A stretch of 64,000 nt of DNA, taken from assembly GCF_000208865.1 (NCBI RefSeq), contig NC_018398.1:1550001-1614000 (forward strand), read 5' to 3'. This DNA is from Neospora caninum Liverpool. Taxonomy: Eukaryota; Apicomplexa; Conoidasida; Eucoccidiorida; Sarcocystidae. The notes beneath the pieces are model-generated. The model was given only the letters and a program-made list of their open reading frames with translations, did no database searches and was not told where the DNA came from. The position numbers and the translations under genes were made by a program. This document shows, piece after piece, positions 47,895 to 60,186 of this stretch; positions within the stretch are counted from its first letter, which is position 1, and each line of letters begins with the position of its first letter.

Positions 47895-50800
47895 ATGAAG
47901 GCGAGCAAGAGAGGCGCGAAGATGGCTCCAGCGAGGGGCCAGGCGAAGGGAGTGAAGCGTGCAAGCGGCAAGCCTGACGTCCAGTCGCCGATCGCGAAGA
48001 AAGCTTCGTCCCAGAGGGGTGTAGATCTGGGACGGAAGGGAAAAACCTTCAAGAAGGCGGCAGCTGTTGCCGTTACTCGAGGCAAATCCTCCCTCTCACG
48101 GAGCAAAAGAGACGGGAGCGGCGTTTCACGCAGTGATGCCACTCGCGGCAGGCGCGCCTCTCATTCAGATGGAGCGGGCGCACAGACCCTCGGGAAGGAG
48201 CGAGCGAAAGGAGACACCCGGCAGACGTCTCTGAAGCGGGCGCAAGAGAGATCCCTCGGCCCAGGAAAGCAGGAAGCAAAGAGTCGCAGAAAAGGAGGGA
48301 CGGAGAGTCGCCGAAAACAAAAGAGCGGTCGGGCCGATGAGGCCGACAGCTCCGGAGAGGGAGAGAGCTTTGAAGAGCCGCACTTTGATCAGTGGTACGA
48401 CGATTACTACAGAGATGAACTGAACGTGTCAGACGAGACCTTGCTGGATGTCCTGGTGGACGTTATCAAACGCCACCATGGACGCCACTACTACGGGGTC
48501 TGCATGCCGACCGCGGGGACGGCGGGAAGCGAGGCCGCACAACCCGAGACAGATCCGCTCGCGTCTCCATCGGCTGAGACCGAGGGGAATTCCACAGACG
48601 CGGAGCTGAGCAGCTTAACAAGTGACGCGCTGCAGGTGAAGAAAGCGTGGGCGTTTGTGGCAGAAGATGCCGCCCACGCTCGGGCGCTGACCCGATCTCC
48701 AGTCTCTTCCGCGCCTGCCTCCCGAAAGGCGTGGAGAGCTACCGATCGGCAGGCGCCTCGAAGACATCGGGGAGAAGAGCGAGCGAAAGAGCGAAGCGAA
48801 GAAAAGACGGAGGGTCTGCGGACGCGCTGGCAGTGTTTCCTGGAGCGCCGGAGCAAACGCCTAGAAGTCGAGCGCGTCGTTCAGAACGAGATTGACGCCG
48901 TCGAAGAGAAGGCAACAGCCCCTGGGAAGGGGGAACCGGACCCGCAGAGCCCGCGAGGCGCCAAAGAAGAGACCGCCGCGCGTTCTCCGCAGCCCGGTGA
49001 AGAGGAGGAAGGGGCGAGTCCACAAGGCGGCGAAGGGGTGTCTTGTGCGGGGCAGACGTCGCAGAATGAAGACAGACTGCAGAAGCGAACTGTGGACGAT
49101 GTGGAGGAAATTGCCGGGGCTGGCGGCGGGGAGCAGATTTCGCCTGAACCTGCTTCGGACGCGGAAAATGCACCGGCTGCCCCAGCGCGTTCAGACCCGA
49201 GGCCGGAAGAGAAAAACCCGGGCAGGAAAGACACGTCTCAAGCTGCTTCGCCGAGCGACGGGAGCCAAAAGGAGACGCCGCAAGAAGATGAGGAGTCTGC
49301 AGACGACGCTCTGGCGGAGAAGCTCCTCCGCAACCTGACGAAGAGTCCGAGTGATGACGAGTCGTCGCCTTCCTCTTCGTCCTCGGAGACTTCCTCGTAT
49401 GCTCCGAGCTCGCCAGAGAGCGACAACGAGGCCAACTCGGAAGCTGAGAGCTGCTCGGAAACTCCAAGTGGAGAGGCTCGAATGGGTCCTGAGGCTTCGG
49501 CGCCGCAGCCGGAGACAGAGGCGGAAGGGAAAGCCGCAGAGGCAGAGAAGGATCGGAAAGTGAAGCGGAGGAAGAAAGCAAAGTGGGAGAAACCACGCAA
49601 GAGCAAAGAAACCCGGTTGAGGGAGAAGGAGAAGGAACGCGCGCGTGAAAGACAACTTTTAGAATCGGAGTTGAGCTCAAAGTCCGCGTGCGTGGGCATG
49701 TTTTCTGCCGCTGGTTCTCCGGGGACCGCGCGGATGAAGGACGTGCAGATGCCGCGTGCAATCGCTCTGCGGCCGCAGTGCCTTTACCACTTTGAGAGCC
49801 TCTTGGAGACGCAACTCTGTAGCAAGTACCCGAACGGCATGACTCGGCGAGGCGCACTGTGCTCGACCGCTCTTCGCGTCGAGGAAACGCTCGAGTTCTT
49901 TCTGCTGTGCCGGTTCCTGAATCTCTTTTCCAACCTGGTTAACGTCCCGTGGACCTTCGACGACCTTGCCAGCGCGATCAGTTCCCCTCCGGGTGCGGAC
50001 CCAGTTCCTGCGCGGTCTTTGACTGCGCCCGAGGCAGGGCGCGCAACCGAATCCGCTGGGGTGTCCCCTGGCGCAGTCCCATCGCAGTCTCCCTCGTTCC
50101 CTTCGTTCCTGCAGGGGCTGAGCGTCGCAGGAGGGAGCGGTTCGGCAGGCGACGCCGAAAAGGGCGAGCCAGGCGGAGTTTTGCGGCAAATTTTGACCAA
50201 GCTCTTCGGCTTTTTAGGGCGGCGCATGACGCCAGGCATGTCGCTGACCCGCATGTGTGGGCGGTACGTGGAAGAGAAACGCCGCGATGGCAGCATTCCG
50301 CCGGGGATCCTGTGGCCGTTCGACTACCCCGTGAAGGCCTGGCAGAGCTGTGACGGGGGACTCGGGGAGAAGAAGCGAAAGAGAAAGGAAGGCGCCGCCG
50401 CCCGTGAGGAAGACGACGCGGAACGCGAGAAGGCGTCGAGCCCCGAAGAGAAGGGAACGACTAGAACAGAGGACGACGGCCGGAAAAAGGAGGAAAAGAA
50501 TCGAGGCTCTCCAGGCGGAGCAGAAGCAGACGAAGAAGGCGTTCTTCTAGAGAGCGTCTACAACCCATTCAAGGTCTGCGAGGACTGGGGCCGTTTAAAA
50601 AGCATCCACGTAAGTTGCAAATCCACAGAAGGTGGGCACGCGATCTCGATTTCTGCTTTCTCTACCTCGCCCTGAAGACGCCGTTTTGACCACGTGGAGC
50701 GGCTGCAGCTGTCCAGGATCGCCGAGCGATTCGGGACGCCGCTGAGGAGATACGAAAAACGTCGCGCACCGTAGATTCGCTTCAGGGTTTTCCCCCGTGG

Positions 50801-53800
50801 GCGATGAGAGCGAAAAACGGCTTCCAACGCCGTTTTCGGGAAATCGCGACACTGCTGTGCTTTCCGTCATCTCTTCTTTGGATTGCACCCTGGCAGCAAA
50901 ATGTCCATTCAGTCCACATGTACAGAGTGGGTGCGTCTGCCGCCAGCTGGCCGTGGACTTACTCGCAGAGAGCACATCGGAAAGAAGTTGTCTCTCGGTT
51001 CCTGCGGAGTTGCCTTCAGAGTAAGCGGGGTACCTGCTTGCTGTGTTGCCATTGACCTTTGCGCGTTGTCTCTTTTTGCGACGCAGAAACTGCGTGTGGT
51101 TCGCCTTCTCATCGAGCACGCCATGAGCGAGAGCCCGCAGATCAGCAAAGTGAGGCAAAAACGCTCCGCAGCAAACTCGGCTTTCCACCTTTGGCATGGC
51201 ATGCGGAGCCGTCACGATGGACGCACTCGACGGCTACCAAGTCGACTCGATGCGTTCTTCGTTGCTTGTGCGAGTCGCGTGTGTGAAGACGGAGGCGGAG
51301 CAGAGCTCACGTTGCAGGCAGCTCTCGAGTCTGGTGGGCCCTGTGAAGTGCCCCCGCTTGAGATTGTTTCCGCGTTTCTTCCTGTCGACCGGTCTCGCCT
51401 GAGAGGTGCTTTCTATCGTGCCGGCGTTGCGAGTTGCGAACCGTGTCCTTAGGGAGAAGGCTGGGGAGTCGCCGGACAGGTGGAACCCTGACGTCCGTCT
51501 GATGTTGAGTATGGTCTGTTCCTGTCGTTGTCGCGCGCCTTGCCTTTGCACAGACAAGTCCTTTGCGGTGTTGCCGCCACATACATAGACTTGGTGCCGT
51601 GTGCGGTTTCACGCCTTGCGTCTCGAGGAATCCGAATTCTCAACACTGTATATGCGTCGTTAGTTGAAATGCAGAGTGTGTCGCTCGTCGCACCGACACA
51701 GCAATGTGGAGATTCTCTGGCTCGAAAGCCAGGAAGAAAGAGCGACACGGGGGAGTCAGGGAGACAGTTTGCACTCGAAACACACGGTGCTAAGCAGACC
51801 ATTTGGCCCGGAACTCCGTCTTTTCCGTCCGCAGGCGTTGAAAGGATTGACTGAGAGCGAGCTCGAAGCCGGTTTCAAGGGATACGATGACGCGGGGAGA
51901 CTCTACTGGGTCGTTCCGCAGTGCGGAGACCCGACTGTCTTCAAGCTGTATCGAGTGAGTTGCGTTGTCAAGCGAGGCAGCTCAGAGAAACCGTGATCGC
52001 TCGAGGGTGAAACCCCCGACTGGCAGGGTGGTGTGGGCTGACCAGGGACGCGTTCCCCGCAAGTTTTGTTTTACAGACGTTCGGCGGTGAGAGAAGGTTC
52101 GAAAAAAGGTTGCTGCTGGTCGAGCCTCGCAAGGTGGATTTTGTGTCCATTCACTGGATTGCGGTGCGAGGAAACTGACGAGCACGGCGTGGCGGTTGCG
52201 CGGTGTCGGCATCTGTGCGTTGGGCAGTCTGCTGCGTCCCGTTTGTTCGAGTTCGGGCGGTTTCTCTCTGAGACTGATTGTGGGGCAAGAGCGAAACATG
52301 TCGAGGCCTTTGCAAGTGTTTGTCTTTCTCGTTGGTCAGGAGGATCCTCACGCTCAGCAGGTGACAATTCTTTGCGAGGATATTTCCGCCCTCGAATCTG
52401 TTGCAGAAGCGCTAGGCATGGTGAGGTTTTCGAGTTAGATCTAGCTTTTTTGGCCGTGAAGGAGAGAAAATGATAGAGTGTACATTTGAAACGAAACGTG
52501 ATGCTTCGTATTTAGTGCCCGCTGGTGATCTGGGCGTAAATTTTTCCAGGCTTTTCTGCCATTCTGTGGATGAAAGAGCACCGGGGACAGAGGCATGCTG
52601 ACACTACACAGTTTTTGAGTTGTGGTTCATGCAGCGCAGAGTCGAACAGGAAAGGGCTCTTTTTTACGAATGTAACCAGGACATTTATTCCTTCGAGCAT
52701 GCGAACTAGGAAGCTGTACTTGGTAGTTTATGTACGCTACAACTCGTGGTCGCGCTGCCTTTCCTGTATTCGAAAAGCTTGGCCGCAGCAAACTTCCGTT
52801 TAACCAGTTGGGCTACACAGAGCGAGGGCCCTAGTCCGTCAAACAGTTCCGGCTGCAGAGAAGTTGCTGTGTTTCCCTAGAACCACAATCTCTGTCTATT
52901 TTTGAGACCGGATTTCTTGTTTGAGATATTGGATTTTTGTGCACACATTTCTCTTTCCTCGCAAAGATGTAACGTGTCGGGATTCAAGTGCCTGATTGCT
53001 CTCTTGTTCTTAGGATGAGATGACAGCCGGAATGAGTGCTGTGCTGCTGGAGGCTCACCAGCAGATTTTGGTTCAGGAAAAGCAGAGGAGCCGCGAGCTC
53101 CGCCGGCAGAAGGCGATAAGTCGGCAGTTGGAGATTTCCAACTGGGGCTTCGTACCGACAAGTAAGCGTGTTGTCTCCGTTCTCTCCAGCGGACCGCAAC
53201 TGGCAGAGACTGCTTTTTCATGAGGAGCCAGGAAATGCGAGTCGCGGAGAGAAGGGCCCCCGAATAGCTGCGTTTCCGATGTCGAAAAGCCGTAACTGGG
53301 CTGTGCACCCTGCGACGAGGGCTGTGGACTCACGGGAGGGATCCCAGAGTGTTTTGATATTTTGCGCCGTGGCTTGGCCGTGGAAGATACACAGTGTCGT
53401 CGCGCGAGGTCTCTTTCGGAAGAACAGCGTAAAGGCTAGTCGTGTGTGTGCACACCCCTTGCATGTCCGGTGTCATGATTTCTGGTGTGGCCTGCGCGTG
53501 GGTCTTTGCACCCCACTCACAGGTAGCCGCCGCGAAAAAAAGGCTGTGGATTACACTTTTTCGGCGTATGAAGCCATAATCGAAGGCAAGAGCTCGACTC
53601 GCGGGTCCACCCGTCTCGGTGGCCCAAGTTTTGCGGAGAGCCAGCGACAGGACCGAAGCGAGCGGCTGCGAGCTCGGCAGGCCAGGAAGGTGAGGCCATC
53701 ACAGCACGGTGCGTTCGTCCTCTGTGTACCGGTTTTCCCAGTCGGTACTCAAGAAGGCCGAACGCGAACACAAGCAGCACTCGGTTGCGAGTTCCTTCGC

Positions 53801-55400
53801 TTTGTGCGTGGTGGCGAAAACCACACGTGGAAGGGACAATGCTTCCAGAAGCTTCACCGTGCGTTCAGAGAAGCCTTTGCGAGTGGGAGGGCCTTTCGCT
53901 GTCGTAAGCATTTGCCGGAGTGCCCTGCTCCCTTCCCTTCAGGAAGAGCAAAGTGTGGTGGCGGCGGTTGAGGCGATGCAGAAAGACGGCGAGGGGGAGG
54001 ACGTGCCAGAGGTTGCACAAGTAGAACAGTACACCTCAGTGGCAACTGATGGAGGAAGCACAACCTCGAGCGGCGCAGTCCAAAAGACTGAGGAGACCAA
54101 GGCGGTGCCTCGCGCGAGGCCGCCACGCAAGCGTCAGCCAAAGTCATCGGTGGGAATGGCCAGCAGCCCGGCTGATGGAGTAGGTCTACAAGAGTCCACG
54201 ATGACACAGCAGCACAGACAGCATCAGCTAATGCAACAGCAGCACGTGATGGCAGCTCTGCATCAGCAGAAGTTGCTAGCACAGCAGCAGGCCGCCGCGT
54301 ACGCACACAGAACAGGCGGTGCAACGTTGTTGTCAGAGAGACAATCGCAGGCTGGACTTCCTCCCGCATACCGGCAAACAGAGTGGATGTCAGAGCAGAC
54401 GCACCAACCAATTCAGAGGCAACCACATGTGTCTGCCACGACGGCTCCTCCTCAGCAAGCTCTTGATATGCTTAGACAGCGCGTGGATCTACTCAGGCAG
54501 TCGCTGCTGCAGCGCAAGGATCTGACTCCAGAACAAAGGCAAGCACTGTATCAGCAAGGGTGGGCGCAATTGAGTGCCGACTTCACCAGAATGACCAATG
54601 CCTTGGCTCAGACGAGGGACAGGGCGCCGGGTCCACATGCAACGCAACAAGCGGCCGGAGCTCCAACAGACGAACGGGCACTCCCTGAGCGAAACCAAAC
54701 CCACGAGTCGCGAGACCGGCGTCTTCCGGTGCAAAACTTTTCCGCCGCTTCGTCTCAGCTGGGGTGTGCGCCGACGCCTCGGCCTCAGCAGAGGCATGCG
54801 GCGACAGCGCACGCTCAGCTTGAGGCGCAGCAAGAGTCACGGGCACGAGCAGAGGCCGAGCTACAACGACAGCGCCTGGCCATGCTGCACGAACAGCAGC
54901 AAGTTTTGCGCGCACAGCAGCAGCAAATGCAACTGCTTCGTCAGCAGCATGAACAAGTACAGGCGCGGCAGCGGGTTGTTCCCCCGTCAGTCAGACAATC
55001 TGCTATGACCCAAATGGCCGCTAACTTGAGTGGAGAGTCAGGTGGCATGAATGCGTCACCAGATTCAACATGTCTCGTGCACGAGGAACGAACTGCAAAA
55101 GGGCATGTCAGTCGCGGCGAGTCTCTGTCGGCAGCAGGCGAAGGCGCGGCAGGTTTTTTCAGAAAGGTAGACTCTGAGAGACGCTTTTGTGGTACGGAGT
55201 TCTCTTCTCGCGACGGTTGGGGAAACACCCCGGCACCTCCAGTGCTGCGAACTCTGGATGGTGACAGACGCGGTAGAGACCCAGCAATAGAAATGCGGAC
55301 AAACGCGGCTAGTGTCGGCAGCGGAGAGGCCGCGTATTCGCGGGAAAGTTCCGCGAAAGCTGCGGCGCCGAAACCTGCTGGCAATGGACATGTTCTCTGA
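47895..55400 (+). CDS. DDT/WHIM-domain chromatin-remodelling subunit with Gln-rich tail (8 exons, about 1669 residues)
   Basis: Exons 47895-50609, 51087-51149, 51835-51954, 52077-52133, 52340-52420, 53014-53161, 53523-53689 and 53742-55400 join in phase. The N-terminal 600 residues are basic/acidic low complexity. The DDT domain begins near residue 655 (EFFLLCRFLNLFSNLV then TFDDLASAI) and is completed in exon 2 (KLRVVRLLIEHAM), interrupted by a charged insert. WHIM-type motifs follow: LTESELEAGFKGYDDAGRLY, GDPTVFKLYR, then a long basic coiled coil. Next comes an Arg-Arg-x-x-x-Val-Asp-Tyr-Thr-Phe motif, as in ACF1/RSF1/WSTF relatives, with EAIIEG after it. The last 350 residues are Gln/His/Ala-rich. 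DDT-WHIM proteins partner ISWI ATPases and set nucleosome spacing, so a nuclear ISWI accessory role is likely. The start is the ATG at 47895; the upstream in-frame codon is GTG. An extra intron within 53742-53942 is possible, since a strong acceptor (CTTCCCTTCAG) precedes 53943. Confidence 0.82.
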
Positions 55401-57152
55401 TTTCGTTCTGGCAAACATTTCGGGACGATGGCACAGCCTTGGAAACGCGCTTGTTTGACCGGTAGAGTGGTTCACGTGTTTTTTGAGGGTTTTGATGGTG
55501 TTCTCTTTGTCGGAAATCTCGCAGTCAAAAGATGTGCTCAGTGCCACAAAAGAAACTTAATCTTTCACGGATGAAGTCGACTGATCATGACTGTGGGATC
55601 TACGTACGGGCTACTACACTTGGAATTTAATGTGGTGGCTTATTTGCCGAAGAAAATATCATATGTACGCTGCACGTCTCTAGTTTCGGCGTGGACACCG
55701 AGAAGGTAGTCATTGGTGGGCAGGTGGTATTTGCACGCCTTTGCGGGGGCCAGGACAGAATATTGTTCAGACCTTAGGTGTGTAGAGTTGAGAGCTCCAG
55801 AAAAATATGGAAACCGTTGTCGCTGTAAGAAGGGAAGGAAGGATGCAAACGCAAGGTGATGGCGAAAGATCATGGGCATGGCGAGCACCAGTTCTCCTAA
55901 AGTGCGGAGTCTTACATGGAGTTGAACCCGACAATTACCAATCGCTCAGACAACGAGTGTAGTGCTGTGTACTTTTGTGTAAGGGACTCACGACCCGACT
56001 TATCTGTACGTGGCATTGACTGTCCCGTGTGACGGGTAACTCGAGTCAGATCGCAAGGTGTCTGCTATTACCTGCGAGTGACAACAAAGCAACTGGTGAC
56101 GGATGCAGGTGGAGTTTCGATACTTTGGAACTCTATTCACAGCAACGGCGGTAGCACACTCGCTATCGGTAGCGTCATCCTCTCAGCATATTCTGTTGAA
56201 ACTCGGTACGGAAGTTAGAGCTTCTTGTTAGCCGGCCTGGTGGAGACGCAGTTGAAGAGAGGTGATCGTGTCGTACGGAGCGTTGCCCGATCCCGCCGCT
56301 CGTGAGACGAGGGCAGTATGCCAGGTTGTCTAATGTGCCCTTACTCTTTCAACACCGGAACTGCCGTTTCCGTCTGTCGCAACGGAGAGGCTTTGCGTTT
56401 TGTTGTTGCCACTACTGCCGCCATGCTCTTGCCACAGACCAATATCCAGTTTTACATGCCTACTACGCCGCTCGAGGAAAACTTCATCTTGCAGTTACGT
56501 GGGGAATTGCTACTGCCAGTATCATGTGGCAGTGACAGGTAGATTTGCCGGAGTTGCTAACTTTCAAACGGTGACGAAGCAGGGGTGCTTGTCTGGTAAA
56601 GTCCCGGCGTCGTGTATTTCTTGTAATACTCTCAAAGCATTTCCAGATGATTCATCACATGTAGCAGTAGGCGTCGCTGAAATGTTTCCACGTGCCGACG
56701 CTGTCCTCCGGACACACGGACAATGCTCCAGGAAGCTTTGAGACTCAGTTTATCACGTTTTGCCACGCGAGTGTGGAACTGGTTCAGTTCCGTTTGCCAT
56801 GGGAGGGCAGATACCGCCATGGTCATACGAGGCAGCGTGCTGTCACTGGGCGATAATCGCTTGTTAACACAGTGCCCGAGTTTCCCTTTCTGGCAGGAGC
56901 TTTCAAAGAATGCCGAATATGTTTATGCTGGTGGACCCGGCGTTTCAAAAATAAACACCTAGTCGTACGTAGCACATGTTCATACGGCACCGCACGTCCC
57001 TCATGGAACCACGACCGTCTTCGACCTCCAGCACGGTGTAGGTACACCGGATTTTCAGAACGATCCGGCAGTTGGGTGGAATGTGACTTCCTCATACCCG
57101 TTTCCCGTCGATAGTTGCAGGTTGTGATAAGTGCGTTTCGAATGTTGCGACA
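55401..57152. other. Mostly unassigned; one plus-strand exon island
   Basis: From the ATG at 56318 the plus strand is open to a donor at 56538 (GACAG|GTAGAT), encoding about 73 residues with four Cys and a hydrophobic centre (RFVVATTAAMLLPQTNIQFY). A later island, 56897-56962, follows an excellent acceptor (CGAGTTTCCCTTTCTGGCAG) and ends ELSKNAEYVYAGG…TAG. I could not join the two in phase, so no CDS is called. The 55.4-56.3 kb stretch shows nothing. Confidence 0.3.
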
Positions 57153-57513
57153 ATGTGGATGTGCCTGGTTGCTTCGTCTATTCTACTGTTATTGTCTGAC
57201 ATGCAGTCCGGCCAGGCGGGGGGCTACCTCGTGAGCGACCACTACAGCACTGCCATTGTTCACTTTAAAGCACACACCCTTTAGGGACCAACGGTCATGC
57301 CTCAATTCATGAGTCCGCAGCGACCTGGCAACGAAAACTTACCACCAAACACGGTAGTAGCACCGGTTGCACAGAACATTGGGTTACAGTATCCGCCCTG
57401 GTGAGGAATCTTGGGAAAGATAGTGAATGCGGCCAGTTCAAAAGCCGGTCAGGTCCGGCTCGGACGCAGATGACTTGGAGTATCCGACAGTAAACGTAGG
57501 TGCCACTGAATAG
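57153..57513 (+). CDS. Candidate small secreted Pro-rich protein (3 exons, 84 residues)
   Basis: Exons 57153-57230, 57285-57400 and 57453-57513 join in phase to 255 nt. Exon 1 is a signal peptide (MWMCLVASSILLLLSDMQSG), with predicted release near Gln-Ala-Gly. The mature part of about 60 residues is rich in Pro, Asn and Val in the middle and acidic at the end (SGSDADDLEYPTVN). This size and composition recall small dense-granule proteins. Donors are CTC|GTGAGC and TG|GTGAGG; acceptors are CACACCCTTTAG and AAAGCCGGTCAG. Both introns are only 52-54 nt. Its stop lies 20 bp from the stop of the convergent minus-strand model. It could be a chance assembly. Confidence 0.33.
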
Positions 57514-57532
57514 ACCGTACTACTGGGTGTGG

Positions 57533-58777
57533 TTACGTGTGTGAGACTTCTAGGTTCATTACGACTTCGAGCCGAAAGACTGGAACAAGAAGAGAGAAGA
57601 GCTGCGCGGTTGGTGCTTTGTCTTCCTTGATAATCATTGCGTGGGAAAGACAGCACGCCTCCAGATAGAATCGCTCTCCGAAGAGAGAGAAATAAGTTCT
57701 TGGCCAACGCGGTACGGCAAACACAACAGCGGAACAAAACCGATCACTATTTTGACGTATCCTTACAGGATCAGGACCAGGTACTGGCAAACTCGTGTGA
57801 AACATTGTCGGGAACGGCTGGGAGCCGACATGGATTTGTGAACAGATGGACCTTGCGGATGTCATAGAAGGCCAGAATTCGCAGTTGCAAGGTGAGGGAT
57901 CGATGCGAGACACAAGTGTGTCCGGAAAAATCTGCAAAATGCCACAGGGATGAGTGCTTTGCTTGTTGAACAAGCATTGCAAGTAAGAAATCACTGTCTG
58001 TGTAGGCTTTCATCTGACCAAATTTTCGTGTAGGCGAGAAATACAGGTTAGTGGCTTCGTGATCGTCAACCGCTACCACCCACATCGTGTTTACAACTCC
58101 AGCGGCCGGGGTCGTCGAGAAGAAAATCCCAGAAGCTATCAAAACAGGAACTGGTGGGTCCCAAGCTGTTCGTCTTTCATGCGTTGCGGGTCACTTGGAC
58201 TTCAGCACTGGGCACGAACGCTATGGCACAGATCGAATCCCGTCTGAATAGTATGTACCCACCTCCCTTACATAAAAACAAGTCTTTCTCCGGTCCACAT
58301 ATTCGGAGCTATTCGGCAACTCCTGACATTTTCGAGTGAGACTTTTCTAAACGATTTCTACACCGCAAAAAACGACGACCCATGCCTGTGCAGGCATTTG
58401 GCAGACGAGCTTGTAGGTCGAAACCTCTCCAAGCAAGTGGATTGAGAGATTCACTGTTGCTGCAGACTGTTATGTGAAAGAGAGCCACTGATGCAAATCT
58501 GACAAGTTTAAATGTGCCAGCGATGACACACTATGACCACGGCTTCGTGCCTTCGGCATTCTATGCGCTCTCATCCTCGGGATTTCATAAGTCAGTTCGG
58601 CGTTTGCAATTGTGCCAACTTAACACTTTCTGTCCTCGCTACAATGAAGGCATACTTGCTCGGGACCCCTCACACAAGTTCACTCGATGCCATTAAGCGA
58701 CGACATCGATCAACATCTGTCTCTGAGCGCTCCGTCGACACATCAGCTCGATTCTTGCAACAATCCACTTTTCCCAT
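57533..58777 (-). CDS. Candidate acylated protein with PH-like C-terminus, middle exons unresolved
   Basis: Exon 1 (58777-58674) starts MGKVDCC, the Gly2 plus Cys pair used for N-myristoylation and palmitoylation. It ends at GT|GTGAGG and joins in phase to an exon starting at 58243 (RDSICAIAFVPSAEV). Further minus-strand open stretches encode VVNTMWVVAVDDHEATNLYF near 58.1 kb and a terminal FCSAVVFAVPRWPRTYFSLF with a following helix, ending TAA at 57533. The last block resembles the final strands and helix of a pleckstrin-homology fold. Acyl anchor plus PH-like fold is the layout of coccidian inner-membrane-complex ISP proteins, so that is my guess. The links between the second exon and the last need very short introns and are unproven. 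Confidence 0.3.
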
Positions 58778-58993
58778 CGCGAATAATGACCTGTAGGCGG
58801 ACACATGAGCAATCGTAACTACGGTGCTCGTGTACTACACAAGCCGGCACTTTCACCGACAGTCGTTACTTGCTCCCCACGTAGGTGCCTGGCACCATGC
58901 CAGAACCCAGAAGGCGCAGGCGTTTTGTGCTGGGCTCTGCTGCTTCTCGAGACTACATTGAGCTAGTGCATTATACTTATTAGTGGAAACGAA

Positions 58994-60186
58994 TTAGCGT
59001 GTGCGAGAGAAGAACGAACTGATATCCGCACACTGCAGACCTTTCGAGCCTGATGGTTTCTTCCTGCCCTTCATGGGGAGCACTCTTTTGCGGTTTGTGG
59101 GCCTCGTCGATTTCACATTCTCAACGCGATATGCACCGTCATCATTCAAAACGTTTGGTAGACGTCGTTTCTTATTCTCTGTCTGGTGATCTGCAATAAC
59201 AGGAACGACAGCACACCCTACAACCATTTTAAGTGCTTCCCCATTATCAAGACGATGGAAATGACAGTGTAACGGAAGAACGCCGCCAACGAGAGCACAG
59301 CCTCCACCATAAACGTGCATGGGGCTACTCTACTATTTCCAGGCTAGCCATTCACCGTAGCACCTACCGGCAACAGTGTCAGCCGACGTCGAATTGTAAA
59401 ACGAATCATCAGTACCGCTTGCCAAGTCCATAAGACCGTCGTCATCGCTACTGTCGTCGGTATCCAAAGCATACAGAACCCCTGAGGCGGCACACAGACA
59501 CACTTCCAATAGGCTCACTGACAGTAGTTTCTTGGTCCGCAGTACTTCTCCAGAGGTAAACTAGCACGCTAGAACATCACTGGCGCTCGGGAAAAGAAAT
59601 TCGAGCCCCGCCACGCACAGAAGGTCCACTCAATCGGGTCGCCATGTGGGTTGATATGATATCTGAATTTGTCTGTCTCGCCGATAGCAGCGTGGCCGTC
59701 GCATCCTTAAACGGAACGGAAGCCAGAAACGAGTCTGTTACTGGCGTTCTAACACGACACTCCAACAAACGCGAGTCGCACCGGCTAACCCGAGACTGAC
59801 TTTCAGGCCACTCACCCTGCAAAATTGCCAGATCCGCACCGCCTTGACGAATCATTGAGACTGAGACATCAGGGACACACAAGTTAAAAGCAGCAACGCT
59901 GAGTCGGCAATATGTCTGCTCGCTCGTTCGTGCGTGGATACTCCGGATTGATTTCAGAAACTCATTTACCAGAGCATCAAAATGAGGAACATACTTCTAC
60001 CCTCTATCTAGGGCCACAGCAAATGCTTACGCGTGTAGACATAGTGGATCCGTGGAAGGAAAGGATATCTGACGTAATAATCGAAGCCTCTATACTCGAT
60101 AAACAAAGCAGAATTTCTTTCGACATCTTAAACGTCGCCATCGAAAGCCATTGCTCAGTGCTCCATTTGAACTCACAGACATCCTC
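58994..60186 (-). CDS. Candidate multi-exon gene, exon islands only
   Basis: Several minus-strand islands have good borders. 60186-60031 (acceptor TAATGCAG, donor CGC|GTAAGC) encodes 52 residues with a Trp-Ser-Thr-Glu-Gln-Trp start and an Ile/Ser/Leu-rich helix. 59915 onwards is open to a TGA at 59577. 59547-59368 encodes a hydrophobic LLSVSLLEVCLCAASGVLYA span followed by an Asp/Ser-rich acidic stretch. 59190-58994 (acceptor CCTGTTATTGCAG) gives a basic Lys/Arg-rich tail ending in TAA. The last two join in phase. Together they would give a membrane-anchored or secreted protein with acidic then basic low-complexity parts. How the upstream islands connect is unclear, and they may be separate or spurious. 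Confidence 0.25.
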
